This document shows positions 1-9,026 of a stretch of 64,000 nt of DNA, piece after piece; position 1 is the stretch's first letter; each line of letters starts with the position of its first letter. Both the position numbers and the translations under genes were made by a program. The notes under the pieces are model-generated. The model searched no databases, was not told the DNA's origin, and saw nothing but the letters and a program-made list of their open reading frames with translations. The stretch covers positions 38,882 through 102,881 of the forward strand of contig NZ_FOGH01000006.1 of NCBI RefSeq assembly GCF_900111165.1. The letters run 5' to 3'. This DNA comes from Nitrosomonas sp. Nm51 (lineage in GTDB: Bacteria; Pseudomonadota; Gammaproteobacteria; Burkholderiales; Nitrosomonadaceae).

Positions 1-3000
1 CTCCGGTTTCGAATATCGCGCCGGCGCCAGGAGCAGTCAATGTCACGGTTGGTGGTTGATTGATCAAATTTGAGACAGAAATCGACGCGCTTAAGGAAGT
101 TGCCTGTTTTCCATCATCATCTGTGGCTACTGCAAGTAGCGTATGCGCACCAGCTGTTGCACTATTCCAGGAAAACTCGTAGGGGCTGCCGGTATCTTCA
201 CCCAGTAAAACACCATCCGCATAAAATTCGACTTTAGTAATGATACCGTCAGGGTCGCTCGCATTGGCGGTTAATAAAATGGGATCTCCCTGAATAAATT
301 CAGTACCTGATGATGGAGCAGTCAAATCCACATCAGGCGGTAAATTTACCGTACCGGTATCAGGTATATATTCAATCTCGAGTATGGGGCGAAGCGCGGG
401 ATCGGTTTCATATTCGCTGCTGGCGAATTTTTTAGTATTAGAATTGCCGCTTACTGGCAACAATCTCCAGCCATGGTTTTGTCCGGTTACGCTCATGGCC
501 TGAACACCGCTGGTCACATCCAGATCTAGCCAGCCAGGACTCCAGCCTACAGCACTTTCGCCATCAGGAATATCTGCGATATCCTGACCAAAACCAAGTC
601 CGCCGGAGACATTCCATACGGCTCCGGATTCTCTCTGTTCCCAGGTTACGTCATTTTCGGACCAGTTAAGCAAAATCCGGTGTGCGCGGTAAACATGGTC
701 GTAGAATGACGTTTTAAATAAAGATAGCTTGGCGGACGTAATAGTAGCGCCGTCAGGTACTGGACCGCCTTCATTGTCAAAGATTGCAAAACGGATAACT
801 GAAGCAAAGCGGCTGCCGTTTATTTTATCCTGTAATAAAATATTTTCTCCGTAATTGACAGAATCAAAATATTCATACATGTAGGAATCTACAGTGCCCA
901 TATAGTCATCCAGCCCTTGCTGCAGGGATATGATTATATTATTGCCTGAACCGGATTGGGTAACGGTTACCTGGCTGATTTGAGAAGCTGCCGTAGCGCC
1001 GTTATCATCTGTCGCAATCGCGTTCAGATTATGCGTGCCAGTCGTTGGATTCGTCCAGGCAAACTCAAATGGCGCGCTGGAAACCTCGCCCAGTAAATTT
1101 CCATTAGCATAGAACGCCACTTTGGTTACAATGCCGTCGGAATCATCCGCCGTTGCACTTAAAGAAATGGAGGCTCCGGTTTGAAAACTGGTTCCGGTAA
1201 CCGGTGAAACCAGATTGATTGTTGGAGGCAGATTTACGACAGTTGTAGAATTAACCGTAATCGATATGTTTGAAGAAGTTGTTTTTTTATTCTTATCGTC
1301 TATGGCAACAGCTTTCAGGGTATGCGTGCCGACTGTTGCGCTGCTCCAGGAAAATTCAAAGGGGCTGCCGGTATCTTCGCCCAGCAAAACGTCATCCGCA
1401 TAAAATTCGACCTTGGCAATGTTGCCATCGGCATCGTTCGCATTGGCGGTTAATAAAATGGGATCTCCCTGAATAAATTCAGTACCTGATGATGGAGCAG
1501 TCAAATCCACATCAGGCGGTAAATTTACCGTACCGGTATCAGGTATATATTCAATCTCGAGTATGGGGCGAAGCGCGGGATCGGTTTCATATTCGCTGCT
1601 GGCGAATTTTTTAGTATTAGAATTGCCGCTTACTGGCAACAATCTCCAGCCATGGTTTTGTCCGGTTACGCTCATGGCCTGAACACCGCTGGTCACATCC
1701 AGATCTAGCCAGCCAGGACTCCAGCCTACAGCACTTTCGCCATCAGGAATATCTGCGATATCCTGACCAAAACCAAGTCCGCCGGAGACATTCCATACGG
1801 CTCCGGATTCTCTCTGTTCCCAGGTTACGTCATTTTCGGACCAGTTAAGCAAAATCCGGTGTGCGCGGTAAACATGGTCGTAGAATGACGTTTTAAATAA
1901 AGATATCTTGGCGGACGTAATAGTAGCGCCGTCAGGTACTGGACCGCCTTCATTGTCAAAGATTGCAAAACGGATAACTGAAGCAAAGCGGCTGCCGTTT
2001 ATTTTATCCTGTAATAAAATATTTTCTCCGTAATTGACAGAATCAAAATATTCATACATGTAGGAATCTACAGTGCCCATATAGTCATCCAGCCCTTGCT
2101 GCAGGGATATGATTATATTATTGCCTGAACCGGATTGGGTAACGGTTACCTGGCTGATTTGAGAAGCTGCCGTAGCGCCGTTATCATCTGTCGCAATCGC
2201 GTTCAGATTATGCGTGCCAGTCGTTGGATTCGTCCAGGCAAACTCAAATGGCGCGCTGGAAACCTCGCCCAGTAAATTTCCATTAGCATAGAACGCCACT
2301 TTGGTTACAATGCCGTCGGAATCATCCGCCGTTGCACTTAAAGAAATGGAGGCTCCGGTTTGAAAACTGGTTCCGGTAACCGGTGAAACCAGATTGATTG
2401 TTGGAGGCAGATTTACGACAGTTGTAGAATTAACCGTAATCGATATGTTTGAAGAAGTTGTTTTTTTATTCTTATCGTCTATGGCAACAGCTTTCAGGGT
2501 ATGCGTGCCGACTGTTGCGCTGCTCCAGGAAAATTCAAAGGGGCTGCCGGTATCTTCGCCCAGCAAAACGTCATCCGCATAAAATTCGACCTTGGCAATG
2601 TTGCCATCGGTATCGTTGGCATTGGCGGTCAGTGAAATGAGGTCGCCTTCGGTAAATACAGCGCCTTCTGAAGGTGTAGTTAAACTGATGGATGGTGGAA
2701 AGTTAGCCGGACCGGAACTTGAAACATATTCTATTTCTAAGGAAGGCCGTAATAATGGGTCGTTAGAAAACTCGCTACTGTGAAATTTTATAATATTATT
2801 ATTCCCGCCTTTGGAGACCATTTTCCAGCCGAAATTTTGACCGTTTGCGCTCATATCTTGAACACCTGATGACACATCGATTATAAGCCATTCCGGATCC
2901 CATTCTACGCTGCCCTCGCCATCCGAATTAGCGGCAAAATCTACATCGGGTGTATTAGCCCCTGGCGTGTTCCAGCTTGATCCAGACGCTTTCTCAAACC

Positions 3001-4936
3001 AAGTTACAGTATTTCCATCCCAATCGGATAATATACGGTTTGCGCCATAGACATGATCATAGGCAGAATATTTGTATACAGATAGATCCGCCTTGCGGAT
3101 TATTGCGCCATCGGGAATCGGTCCACCTTCACTTTCAAAAATTGCAAAACGAACTAAAGGCATGATGGAGCCATTACCCCGGCTGAGTAAACTGGCATTT
3201 TCCGACATGTTACTCGTACTCAGAAATAGATCAAGATATGTATCCGTTGTGCCAGTATATTCATTTAAACCATGCTGTAGTTTTATGGTTTCAATTGTGT
3301 CGGATGATACAACAATGTTTACAGGATTCGATACAGCCGACGAACCGTCGGTAAATAAAGCGCTGGCTGTCAAAGCGTAAGTGCCAGGCGTTCTGTCAAT
3401 CCACTCAAAAGTATAAGGAGCGGCATTTGAAGTGCCAATTACATTACCGTCAAGAAGATATTGCACACTTGAAATTGTTTTTCCTAACGTATAGATCGAC
3501 AGATCGACAGACTGATTTGCATAAATGATTTCATTTTCTTTCAAATGTGCAATCGATACGCCTTCACTAGCCACTTCAGGTTGCCAGTTTGTCGGCTTAT
3601 ACACCCAGATGTCACCGGTTAATTCATCGAATAACCCTACAAAAGCATCAAGCGCCTTCGAATATTTCCATTTTCCAAGAATTGGATTCGCGGTGCCGCT
3701 CTGCTGCGGCGTAGTGACACCTTGCGGTGTAACTCGGCTCAGCACCCAGTTTCCAGAAGCCAAATCCTGGGGAGGTATCAAGTGCCAAACGTCCTGGTTG
3801 CCGTCCCACAGAACAAAAAACTGACGAATGTGATCAAAATCAAGTCCATAATCATCTAACCTGGAGAAATTGAAAGCTCCTCCAATTACGTCGGGTGAAA
3901 ATATTACATTCTGTGCAATTGTTCCTGCCGGCTGATTCAGGTCCCAAAAAATAAATGTGCTGCCAGCGGTCCGTACAAAAATTTTACGCTGCGGATCAAA
4001 TGCCCCGGCGCCCTGACCTGCAAAGGTAGACCCGGATTGAACATTACCGACTATTTCATATGTGTCCTGGGATGGGTCTGTAGGTGAAAAAGCAGAATAG
4101 CGAAACAGTCGATTGTTTGTTTGCAAATATAATACATCAACTCCGTTTTCTTCAGAATAAGCGGTCGCGGTATTAATGAAATTTGTGGGCAGAATTGTTC
4201 CCGGAGTGCCGGGAGTCAGGTTGTCCCGGTTGCTCCACATATTCTTGCCAATTACATTTGGAAATAACTGGGGGTTTACCTGCGACCCTGTTGTTCCGCC
4301 AACAGCATTCTGATCTGCCAGAGCAGGATTGAAAAAATACGGCCCCGTAGGAGAGCCGTCTGTATGAATATAACGCGAGCCAGTGTTAAAAGCTGCGCCA
4401 CCAAACGTGACAAATCTATCCAGAAGTGGAAAAAATTCAGAATTGTCATAGGTATGCGCAGCCACCGGCGCGTTTAATACGCCATCAATACTTTCGAACT
4501 GCCCGTCAATGATATGCTTGACTTCTGACGGCAATGATGCGCGCGTCCACTTCAGGGTTGACGATTCCCAGACATAGACTTCGTTTCCTGGATAATTTGC
4601 ATGACCGCCGCCATAGATCATGATATTGCCGCGATTAGGATCCCAGACCATCGAACTCCATGCCCCTATAATGCTATGCGGTGCACCAACCGCGGGTGCC
4701 TCAGGAGGGGCTGGCCGCTGTTCCAGTGGCGTCCAAACATCATCATAGCGGTTTGTATTAAGTTTTATCCAGCTATTTTCAGGTGCGAGAGCTAGCGTGC
4801 TCGCGATTTCAGTGTCCAGACTTAACTTCCAATTGGCTTCGCTTTTGTTGGACAAAGCCATTAAAACTATACAGATGATAATAAAACCAATATGGCCTGC
4901 CATTCTGGCGGGCAACGTATTTCGCGCTTCTTTCAT
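1..4936 (-). CDS. Giant secreted multidomain protein (propeller-like, Ig-like and DNRLRE domains), C-terminus outside window
   Basis: The frame is open from the ATG at 4936 to the window edge, at least 1,645 codons, with an in-frame TAA two codons before the start. Residues 1-30 form a signal peptide (charged start, then a hydrophobic run with GFIIICIVL). Residues about 35-455 look like a kelch or galactose-oxidase-type propeller (for example MVWDPNRGNIMIYGGGH). Then come an Ig-like domain (about 458-550), a DNRLRE domain (545-740), two Ig-like, a DNRLRE, two Ig-like, a DNRLRE and two more Ig-like domains, the last cut by the edge. The Ig-like repeats carry the PPxxxLxxP and AKVEFYADDVLLGEDTGSPF-type signature of bacterial Ig domains. 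The DNRLRE parts show VRFAIFDNEGGPVPDGA and NWSENDVTWEQ. Such architecture fits an exported adhesin or matrix protein. Function is inferred from domains only, and the propeller assignment is tentative. Confidence 0.85.
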   Translation of the reverse strand, partial: MKEARNTLPARMAGHIGFIIICIVLMALSNKSEANWKLSLDTEIASTLALAPENSWIKLNTNRYDDVWTPLEQRPAPPEAPAVGAPHSIIGAWSSMVWDPNRGNIMIYGGGHANYPGNEVYVWESSTLKWTRASLPSEVKHIIDGQFESIDGVLNAPVAAHTYDNSEFFPLLDRFVTFGGAAFNTGSRYIHTDGSPTGPYFFNPALADQNAVGGTTGSQVNPQLFPNVIGKNMWSNRDNLTPGTPGTILPTNFINTATAYSEENGVDVLYLQTNNRLFRYSAFSPTDPSQDTYEIVGNVQSGSTFAGQGAGAFDPQRKIFVRTAGSTFIFWDLNQPAGTIAQNVIFSPDVIGGAFNFSRLDDYGLDFDHIRQFFVLWDGNQDVWHLIPPQDLASGNWVLSRVTPQGVTTPQQSGTANPILGKWKYSKALDAFVGLFDELTGDIWVYKPTNWQPEVASEGVSIAHLKENEIIYANQSVDLSIYTLGKTISSVQYLLDGNVIGTSNAAPYTFEWIDRTPGTYALTASALFTDGSSAVSNPVNIVVSSDTIETIKLQHGLNEYTGTTDTYLDLFLSTSNMSENASLLSRGNGSIMPLVRFAIFESEGGPIPDGAIIRKADLSVYKYSAYDHVYGANRILSDWDGNTVTWFEKASGSSWNTPGANTPDVDFAANSDGEGSVEWDPEWLIIDVSSGVQDMSANGQNFGWKMVSKGGNNNIIKFHSSEFSNDPLLRPSLEIEYVSSSGPANFPPSISLTTPSEGAVFTEGDLISLTANANDTDGNIAKVEFYADDVLLGEDTGSPFEFSWSSATVGTHTLKAVAIDDKNKKTTSSNISITVNSTTVVNLPPTINLVSPVTGTSFQTGASISLSATADDSDGIVTKVAFYANGNLLGEVSSAPFEFAWTNPTTGTHNLNAIATDDNGATAASQISQVTVTQSGSGNNIIISLQQGLDDYMGTVDSYMYEYFDSVNYGENILLQDKINGSRFASVIRFAIFDNEGGPVPDGATITSAKISLFKTSFYDHVYRAHRILLNWSENDVTWEQRESGAVWNVSGGLGFGQDIADIPDGESAVGWSPGWLDLDVTSGVQAMSVTGQNHGWRLLPVSGNSNTKKFASSEYETDPALRPILEIEYIPDTGTVNLPPDVDLTAPSSGTEFIQGDPILLTANANDADGNIAKVEFYADDVLLGEDTGSPFEFSWSSATVGTHTLKAVAIDDKNKKTTSSNISITVNSTTVVNLPPTINLVSPVTGTSFQTGASISLSATADDSDGIVTKVAFYANGNLLGEVSSAPFEFAWTNPTTGTHNLNAIATDDNGATAASQISQVTVTQSGSGNNIIISLQQGLDDYMGTVDSYMYEYFDSVNYGENILLQDKINGSRFASVIRFAIFDNEGGPVPDGATITSAKLSLFKTSFYDHVYRAHRILLNWSENDVTWEQRESGAVWNVSGGLGFGQDIADIPDGESAVGWSPGWLDLDVTSGVQAMSVTGQNHGWRLLPVSGNSNTKKFASSEYETDPALRPILEIEYIPDTGTVNLPPDVDLTAPSSGTEFIQGDPILLTANASDPDGIITKVEFYADGVLLGEDTGSPYEFSWNSATAGAHTLLAVATDDDGKQATSLSASISVSNLINQPPTVTLTAPGAGAIFETG
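257..2610 (-). repeat. Near-identical 1,179-bp tandem duplication (393 codons) inside the giant protein gene
   Basis: Bases about 257-1431 and 1436-2610 match almost base for base at an offset of 1,179 nt. The only difference noticed is G versus T near 725/1904 (gatagcttgg against gatatcttgg). The unit is in frame (393 codons) and encodes Ig-like, Ig-like and DNRLRE domains. Outside these limits the copies diverge clearly: the Ig-like segment at 60-250 and the DNRLRE at 2715-3300 are related but only moderately similar. Near-identity at synonymous positions implies a recent duplication or ongoing gene conversion. Confidence 0.93.
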
Positions 4937-6388
4937 GCTTTATGCTACCTGTAATATCCTGGAAAACGTTGATTAGGGGTGTTAGTAATTTTCCTAATAT
5001 GCCCCGACAAACATCCGCAGACTGGTTTTTTTGCTTCTCAATATAATTTGGACTCCAAAACAAGTATGATCTCAGATTTGTCTTGTTGTATGGAGGCCAA
5101 ATTGATACTGTTACGGTTTCTGCGCATCCTTTGTCTGCTTTTCGTATGCCACACTGTATAGAAAACTGCTGACAGTTAGTTTGTGGCGCGAATTGCTGTC
5201 AGCGAACTATCTCTTTACCCGAATCGAAAAAGTATTTGAGAGCATTGCAAGCCGTGCGCTTAAGTTAAGGTAAACGATGGCGCCTAAAACAGATCGCCTT
5301 CTTGTTGGTTTGATAATGTACATCAATGCGTCAATGTGAATAATAAGCGCATCTAACTTGAACCCGGAAATAGACAACAGTAGAATTGCCGCCTCGCTGT
5401 TGCGTGTTGTCATAGTTGATGTTCGGGCTAATTCAATGCTTGAAAAGAAAACAAGTAAAGATATTTCTTTCCATATGTAGACAAGCAAAATTTGTGCCAT
5501 TTTTATATAAATAAATATATTCAATTGATTATTATGAATTCTACTCTTTAGTTTTTCAGGTTTGTGCGCTTGTGTAAGATTTTTCGACAGCTTTGGGATG
5601 CGTAAAAAAACCCGGGAAGATCTTAGTCAGTCGAATGCGCCATCAATTGACCCGTTCCGGGTTGCAAGAATTTTTAACAGATTGCTGACGAAGCCTTTAA
5701 GCCGTACTTGAGACGGCGGCTGTTCGCATAAAAGTCGAAAACGATTTGCGCCTTGGCGCTGTGGTCGGTGTCTGAACAGCTGTTAGCCGGTACTCCCTGG
5801 AAAGGGTGATTGACCGGAAGCCATCGCTCAGTGCTTGAAGTGTTTAGGAGCCGGAATAAATAAGTGTGACAATTGGGTGTGTCTGGCGGGATGCAATGCA
5901 AGGCGGGAGGATGAGTCATAGCACAAGCTATGGCGACGACGAACAACGCCGCAGTGTGCCCGCCAGAAGCGATCCAAATGTTACAGTTATTTATGAACGA
6001 CTCCTATTAATGCATATTTAATATTACACGAGGATATCGAAGAACGCATTATCCAATCATCCAATTCGGCTAGCGTTTGTTTCCCGGCTTGGAAAGCGAA
6101 TACAATTTGCAGGTTGCTGTAAACCACTTTGCGTGGCATTGATTCCATGGTACAGCGATGCCTGTGGGTAGAAATGGGCAACTGCCTGAATGCCTTTGAT
6201 AGTTACAGGCCGTCCGCATAATAACGATCGGCAAACAAGCAAAATTCCAGTCGCTTTTCGTGCGATGTGGATGCCGGTGTTCTGTTGCAGCGCTTAAACA
6301 CGAAATATTATGTATCGTTAGATTCTGCTCAAACGGTGCGAGTCTTGTCCATTCAATTCGATACAGTGTAAGTTAAAAGCCAGCAACT
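4937..6388. other. Gene-poor 1.45-kb spacer
   Basis: No convincing gene is seen. The stretch holds the leader of the giant gene, an inverted-repeat element at 5846-6005, and low-complexity remnants. Open frames on the minus strand here (up to 105 codons, 5207-5524) have no recognisable domain, no good ribosome binding site, and partly run through the inverted-repeat element. The last 380 bases before 6389 should contain the promoter of the transporter gene, but no clear -35/-10 pair stands out. Confidence 0.5.
5846..6005. repeat. MITE-like inverted-repeat element, family 1, copy A
   Basis: A 160-bp unit begins with AGGAGCCGGAATAAATAAG and ends with TTATTTATGAACGACTCCT, which are imperfect inverted repeats of each other extending about 45 bp inwards. 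A small inner stem CATAGC/GCTATG lies at the centre. Two further copies occur at 27369-27523 and 51361-51520. It has no coding capacity of its own. Dispersed copies with terminal inverted repeats suggest a non-autonomous transposable element or a large REP-type hairpin. Confidence 0.85.
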
Positions 6389-8059
6389 ATGAGCAGCGAA
6401 GCCAATAAAAAGAGGGGAGATGTTATCAAGCCGCCATTTAAAATTATTCAGATTGAATTAGCCGAATCCGGGTTCTATAAAGGGTTTAACAAATTCATGA
6501 CAATTGCCAGCAAGCTGTTGATTACCGCATTGGCTCTGTGGGCCGCGGTTTTTCCAGATAAGGCATTATCTGTTTTAGATGCAGCGAGCAGTACGCTGCT
6601 GAATCATTTCAATGTTTACTATGTTTATGTGGTTACGTTGTTTCTGTTTTTCTGCATTGTCATGACAATGATACCCGCAATAGCGAAACGAAAACTCGGC
6701 GATGCCGATTCGCAGCCCGAGTTTTCAAATTTTTCCTGGTTTTCCATGATGTTCGGTGCCGGCATGGGCATCGGGTTGATGGTTTTTTCAACGGCGGAAC
6801 CGCTGTGGCATTTTGGAGAAAATCCTGAAATTATTGGCGGCGATGTCGAACCACATACGGATGAAGCGGTTCGACTCGCATTTCGTTATGCATTTTTGCA
6901 CTACGGCCTGCATCCATGGGGTATCTATGTTGTGACAGGGCTCGCGCTCGCCTACTTTGCGCATCGTTATCATTTGCCGCTGACGATACGTTCGGCGCTG
7001 GTCCCCCTGCTGGGAAAACACCTCAATGGCTACGTGGGACATTTGCTTGATATCACGGCCATCATTGCAACGTTACTGGGTATTGCAGTGACGATTGGAT
7101 ATGGCATCAAACAGTTGATCGCCGGCATTAGTGAAATTACCGGGGGCGAGTGGATGATGACATCAGGAATCGATTCCGTCCCTGAAGCAACACAATCTGC
7201 GTTGCTTTTGGCGTTATTGACGGTGATGGTGCTGTCAATTGTGTCTGCTGCCACGGGTATTGGGCGTGGAATCAAGTTGCTCAGCAATCTGAACCTGAGT
7301 TTGTCGTGCCTGCTGCTACTGGTTTTTTCAATATTCGGTCCGCTGCTTTTTTTATTGGAGCTTTATGGGCGTGCAAGTATCGATTATTTGCGTGTCCTGC
7401 CTGCTATATCAGTCGAGGTTTTTGAACCGGACACCGCCAGCGGTCAATGGCAGGAGCAGGGCACAATATTGTACTGGGCATGGTGGATTGCCTTTGCGCC
7501 ATTTGTCGGTTTGTTTCTTGCGCGTATATCTAAAGGGCGCACAATTCGGGAATTTATATTCGGCGCAATGCTGGCACCCGCAGCAGTGTGTTTTATCTGG
7601 ATAACCTTGCTTGGTGGCACGGCGATTCATCTGGAGTTATCGGGTGTGGCGGACAAACGTATTATTGAAGCGCCGATGTCTGCCCAGCTGTTTGAAACCT
7701 TAGGCGTTCTGCTTTCCGGCAGCTGGTTCATTGGGCTTGCACAGCTTGTTTCCACGCTTACAGTCGTGCTAATTCTGACATTTCTGATTACCTCTGCAGA
7801 TTCAGGGATTCTGGTCTTAAATACGATCATGACGGGTGGCGGCAATCATGCGGATTTGAAACATAAGATCATCTGGGGGATGATTCTTTCCGCAGTGATT
7901 GCGGGTTTGTTAATATCCGGAGACGGCAGTCTGGAAGCGTTGCAAAAAGCCATGATTATGGGTGCATTACCCTTTTCCATCGTCATGCTGCTAATGTGCT
8001 GTGCGCTTGCTAAGGATTTCATTTGCGGTGGTCTTTCCCGGCGCGCATTAACCAAGTGA
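6389..8059 (+). CDS. BCCT-family secondary transporter (betaine/carnitine/choline type)
   Basis: The 556-residue integral membrane protein has about 12 hydrophobic segments after a 40-residue charged N-terminus. The family signatures are visible: MMFGAGMGIGLMVFSTAEPL around residue 120 and the Trp-rich segment YWAWWIAFAPFVGLFLARIS around residue 365, followed by KGRTIREF. BCCT proteins import quaternary ammonium compounds such as glycine betaine, choline or carnitine with Na+ or H+, commonly for osmoprotection. The substrate cannot be read from the sequence. The C-terminal tail is short, so the long osmosensing tail of BetP-like members is absent. The gene stands alone: the next gene starts 150 bp downstream and the upstream 1.4 kb is gene-poor. 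Confidence 0.94.
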   Translation: MSSEANKKRGDVIKPPFKIIQIELAESGFYKGFNKFMTIASKLLITALALWAAVFPDKALSVLDAASSTLLNHFNVYYVYVVTLFLFFCIVMTMIPAIAKRKLGDADSQPEFSNFSWFSMMFGAGMGIGLMVFSTAEPLWHFGENPEIIGGDVEPHTDEAVRLAFRYAFLHYGLHPWGIYVVTGLALAYFAHRYHLPLTIRSALVPLLGKHLNGYVGHLLDITAIIATLLGIAVTIGYGIKQLIAGISEITGGEWMMTSGIDSVPEATQSALLLALLTVMVLSIVSAATGIGRGIKLLSNLNLSLSCLLLLVFSIFGPLLFLLELYGRASIDYLRVLPAISVEVFEPDTASGQWQEQGTILYWAWWIAFAPFVGLFLARISKGRTIREFIFGAMLAPAAVCFIWITLLGGTAIHLELSGVADKRIIEAPMSAQLFETLGVLLSGSWFIGLAQLVSTLTVVLILTFLITSADSGILVLNTIMTGGGNHADLKHKIIWGMILSAVIAGLLISGDGSLEALQKAMIMGALPFSIVMLLMCCALAKDFICGGLSRRALTK

Positions 8060-8212
8060 TTTCCGTTTGACAAAATATCGTTGTTGTCGGTAAGGTTATT
8101 ATTTGTTGTTTTGAATGAAGTAAAAAGCGGTGCGTTTTCATTATCAAAACAATGATAGACTGACAAATGAATGCTGTAGTGATTTAAATAAACAAGGTCA
8201 AGGGAGTCAATA

Positions 8213-8521
8213 ATGAAAAAATTAAGAGTAGTGTTAACGTTTTTTGCAGCAGCTGCGTTGGTTGGCTGCGGCAGTAGTAATGACTATACGCCGCCTGCAG
8301 ACGCGTCAGGTGAGCGGATTTTTAGCACCGCCTGTTCGGAATGCCATAAACCGTTAAAGGGTGATGTGGCCATGATTCTGAGCGAAAACATGGCTAACAA
8401 GGATGCGCTGAAAAACAAAGTTAAGAATGGCAGTATGAGAATGCCGGCATTTCCAAATATTCAAGGTGATGCGGCAGATCGTTTGACGGACTACCTGTTG
8501 GAAAATAGTGAAGTGAAATAA
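8213..8521 (+). CDS. Small lipoprotein c-type cytochrome
   Basis: The 102-residue protein begins with a lipoprotein signal peptide ending in LVGC (acylated Cys near residue 19). A mono-haem domain follows, with the haem-binding CSECH at about residues 42-46 and a likely distal Met in MRMPAF. This is the class I cytochrome c pattern: His and Met ligands, membrane-anchored electron carrier facing the periplasm. A good ribosome binding site (AAGGGAG) precedes the ATG. Its partner is unknown. In ammonia oxidisers many such carriers shuttle electrons around hydroxylamine oxidation and the terminal oxidases, but nothing here links it to a specific pathway. Confidence 0.9.
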   Translation: MKKLRVVLTFFAAAALVGCGSSNDYTPPADASGERIFSTACSECHKPLKGDVAMILSENMANKDALKNKVKNGSMRMPAFPNIQGDAADRLTDYLLENSEVK

Positions 8522-8548
8522 CAATATTCGGTTAATGTATCATTTGTC

Positions 8549-8600
8549 AGAGGATTTCTGGTCCTCTGGCGGCTTAAGCAGCTGTTTAATAAACAGCTGC
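8549..8600 (+). terminator. Hairpin and perfect palindrome downstream of the cytochrome gene
   Basis: Two stem-loops follow the stop codon. AGAGGA/TCCTCT is at 8549-8567. A perfect 11-bp inverted repeat, GCAGCTGTTTA / TAAACAGCTGC around one base, is at 8578-8600. No clear U-tract follows, so this may be a terminator without a poly-T tail, an RNA processing signal, or an operator. The remaining bases to 8946 show no gene. Confidence 0.5.
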
Positions 8601-8946
8601 ATAGTGATTGCAGGGCTTGAAACGGATTCGGCATGTGCGCTTTATTATAATTGTACTTTCTCCCGACGCACCGATTTTCATTCTCTCTCAGGAAAGCTTT
8701 TTCAGCGGCATGTTAACGGCCAGCCAGAACAAAAACACTTGATTCTTCTTCGGGCAGGGGTCAAAAATCCTGTAAACGCTGCCAATCTCATTGGCAAAAT
8801 ACTGTTTGAAATTGATTGGAAAGCAGGTTTCGGCTGATTCAGGCGCTATGGCAGATGGCGTATCTGCACTGGAGCCTGACTTAAGAATATCAACACATCA
8901 TCACTATATGACAGTAGAATGATGCTTAAAGATTGAATAACGGTTT

Positions 8947-8960
8947 TTGATTCAGATCAA
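8947..8960 (+). promoter_or_regulatory. FNR box
   Basis: The sequence TTGATTCAGATCAA matches the FNR/ANR consensus TTGAT-N4-ATCAA exactly. It lies 66 bases upstream of the fnr-like start codon. The position fits autoregulation of that gene, activating or repressing depending on the transcription start, which is not visible. Confidence 0.8.
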
Positions 8961-9026
8961 TAAAATGATTTAAAAGCCTAATGCGAGCAGTTCCAGCCTG
9001 TTAAACCATGCTACGGATATAAGCGT

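Noticed and set aside
4809..5063. 84-codon minus-strand frame overlapping the start of the giant gene
   Set aside because: Different frame from the signal-peptide-bearing start at 4936, with no protein features.
5207..5524. 105-codon minus-strand frame
   Set aside because: No domain, no convincing start signal, composition unlike neighbouring genes. Possibly decayed DNA.
5674..5946. 90-codon minus-strand frame
   Set aside because: Much of it lies inside the family 1 inverted-repeat element. A frame in the same element at 51292-51492 shares its first residues, which shows it is the repeat and not a gene.
8535..8837. 100-codon plus-strand frame after the cytochrome gene
   Set aside because: It runs through two hairpins including a perfect palindrome, has no ribosome binding site and no recognisable domain.
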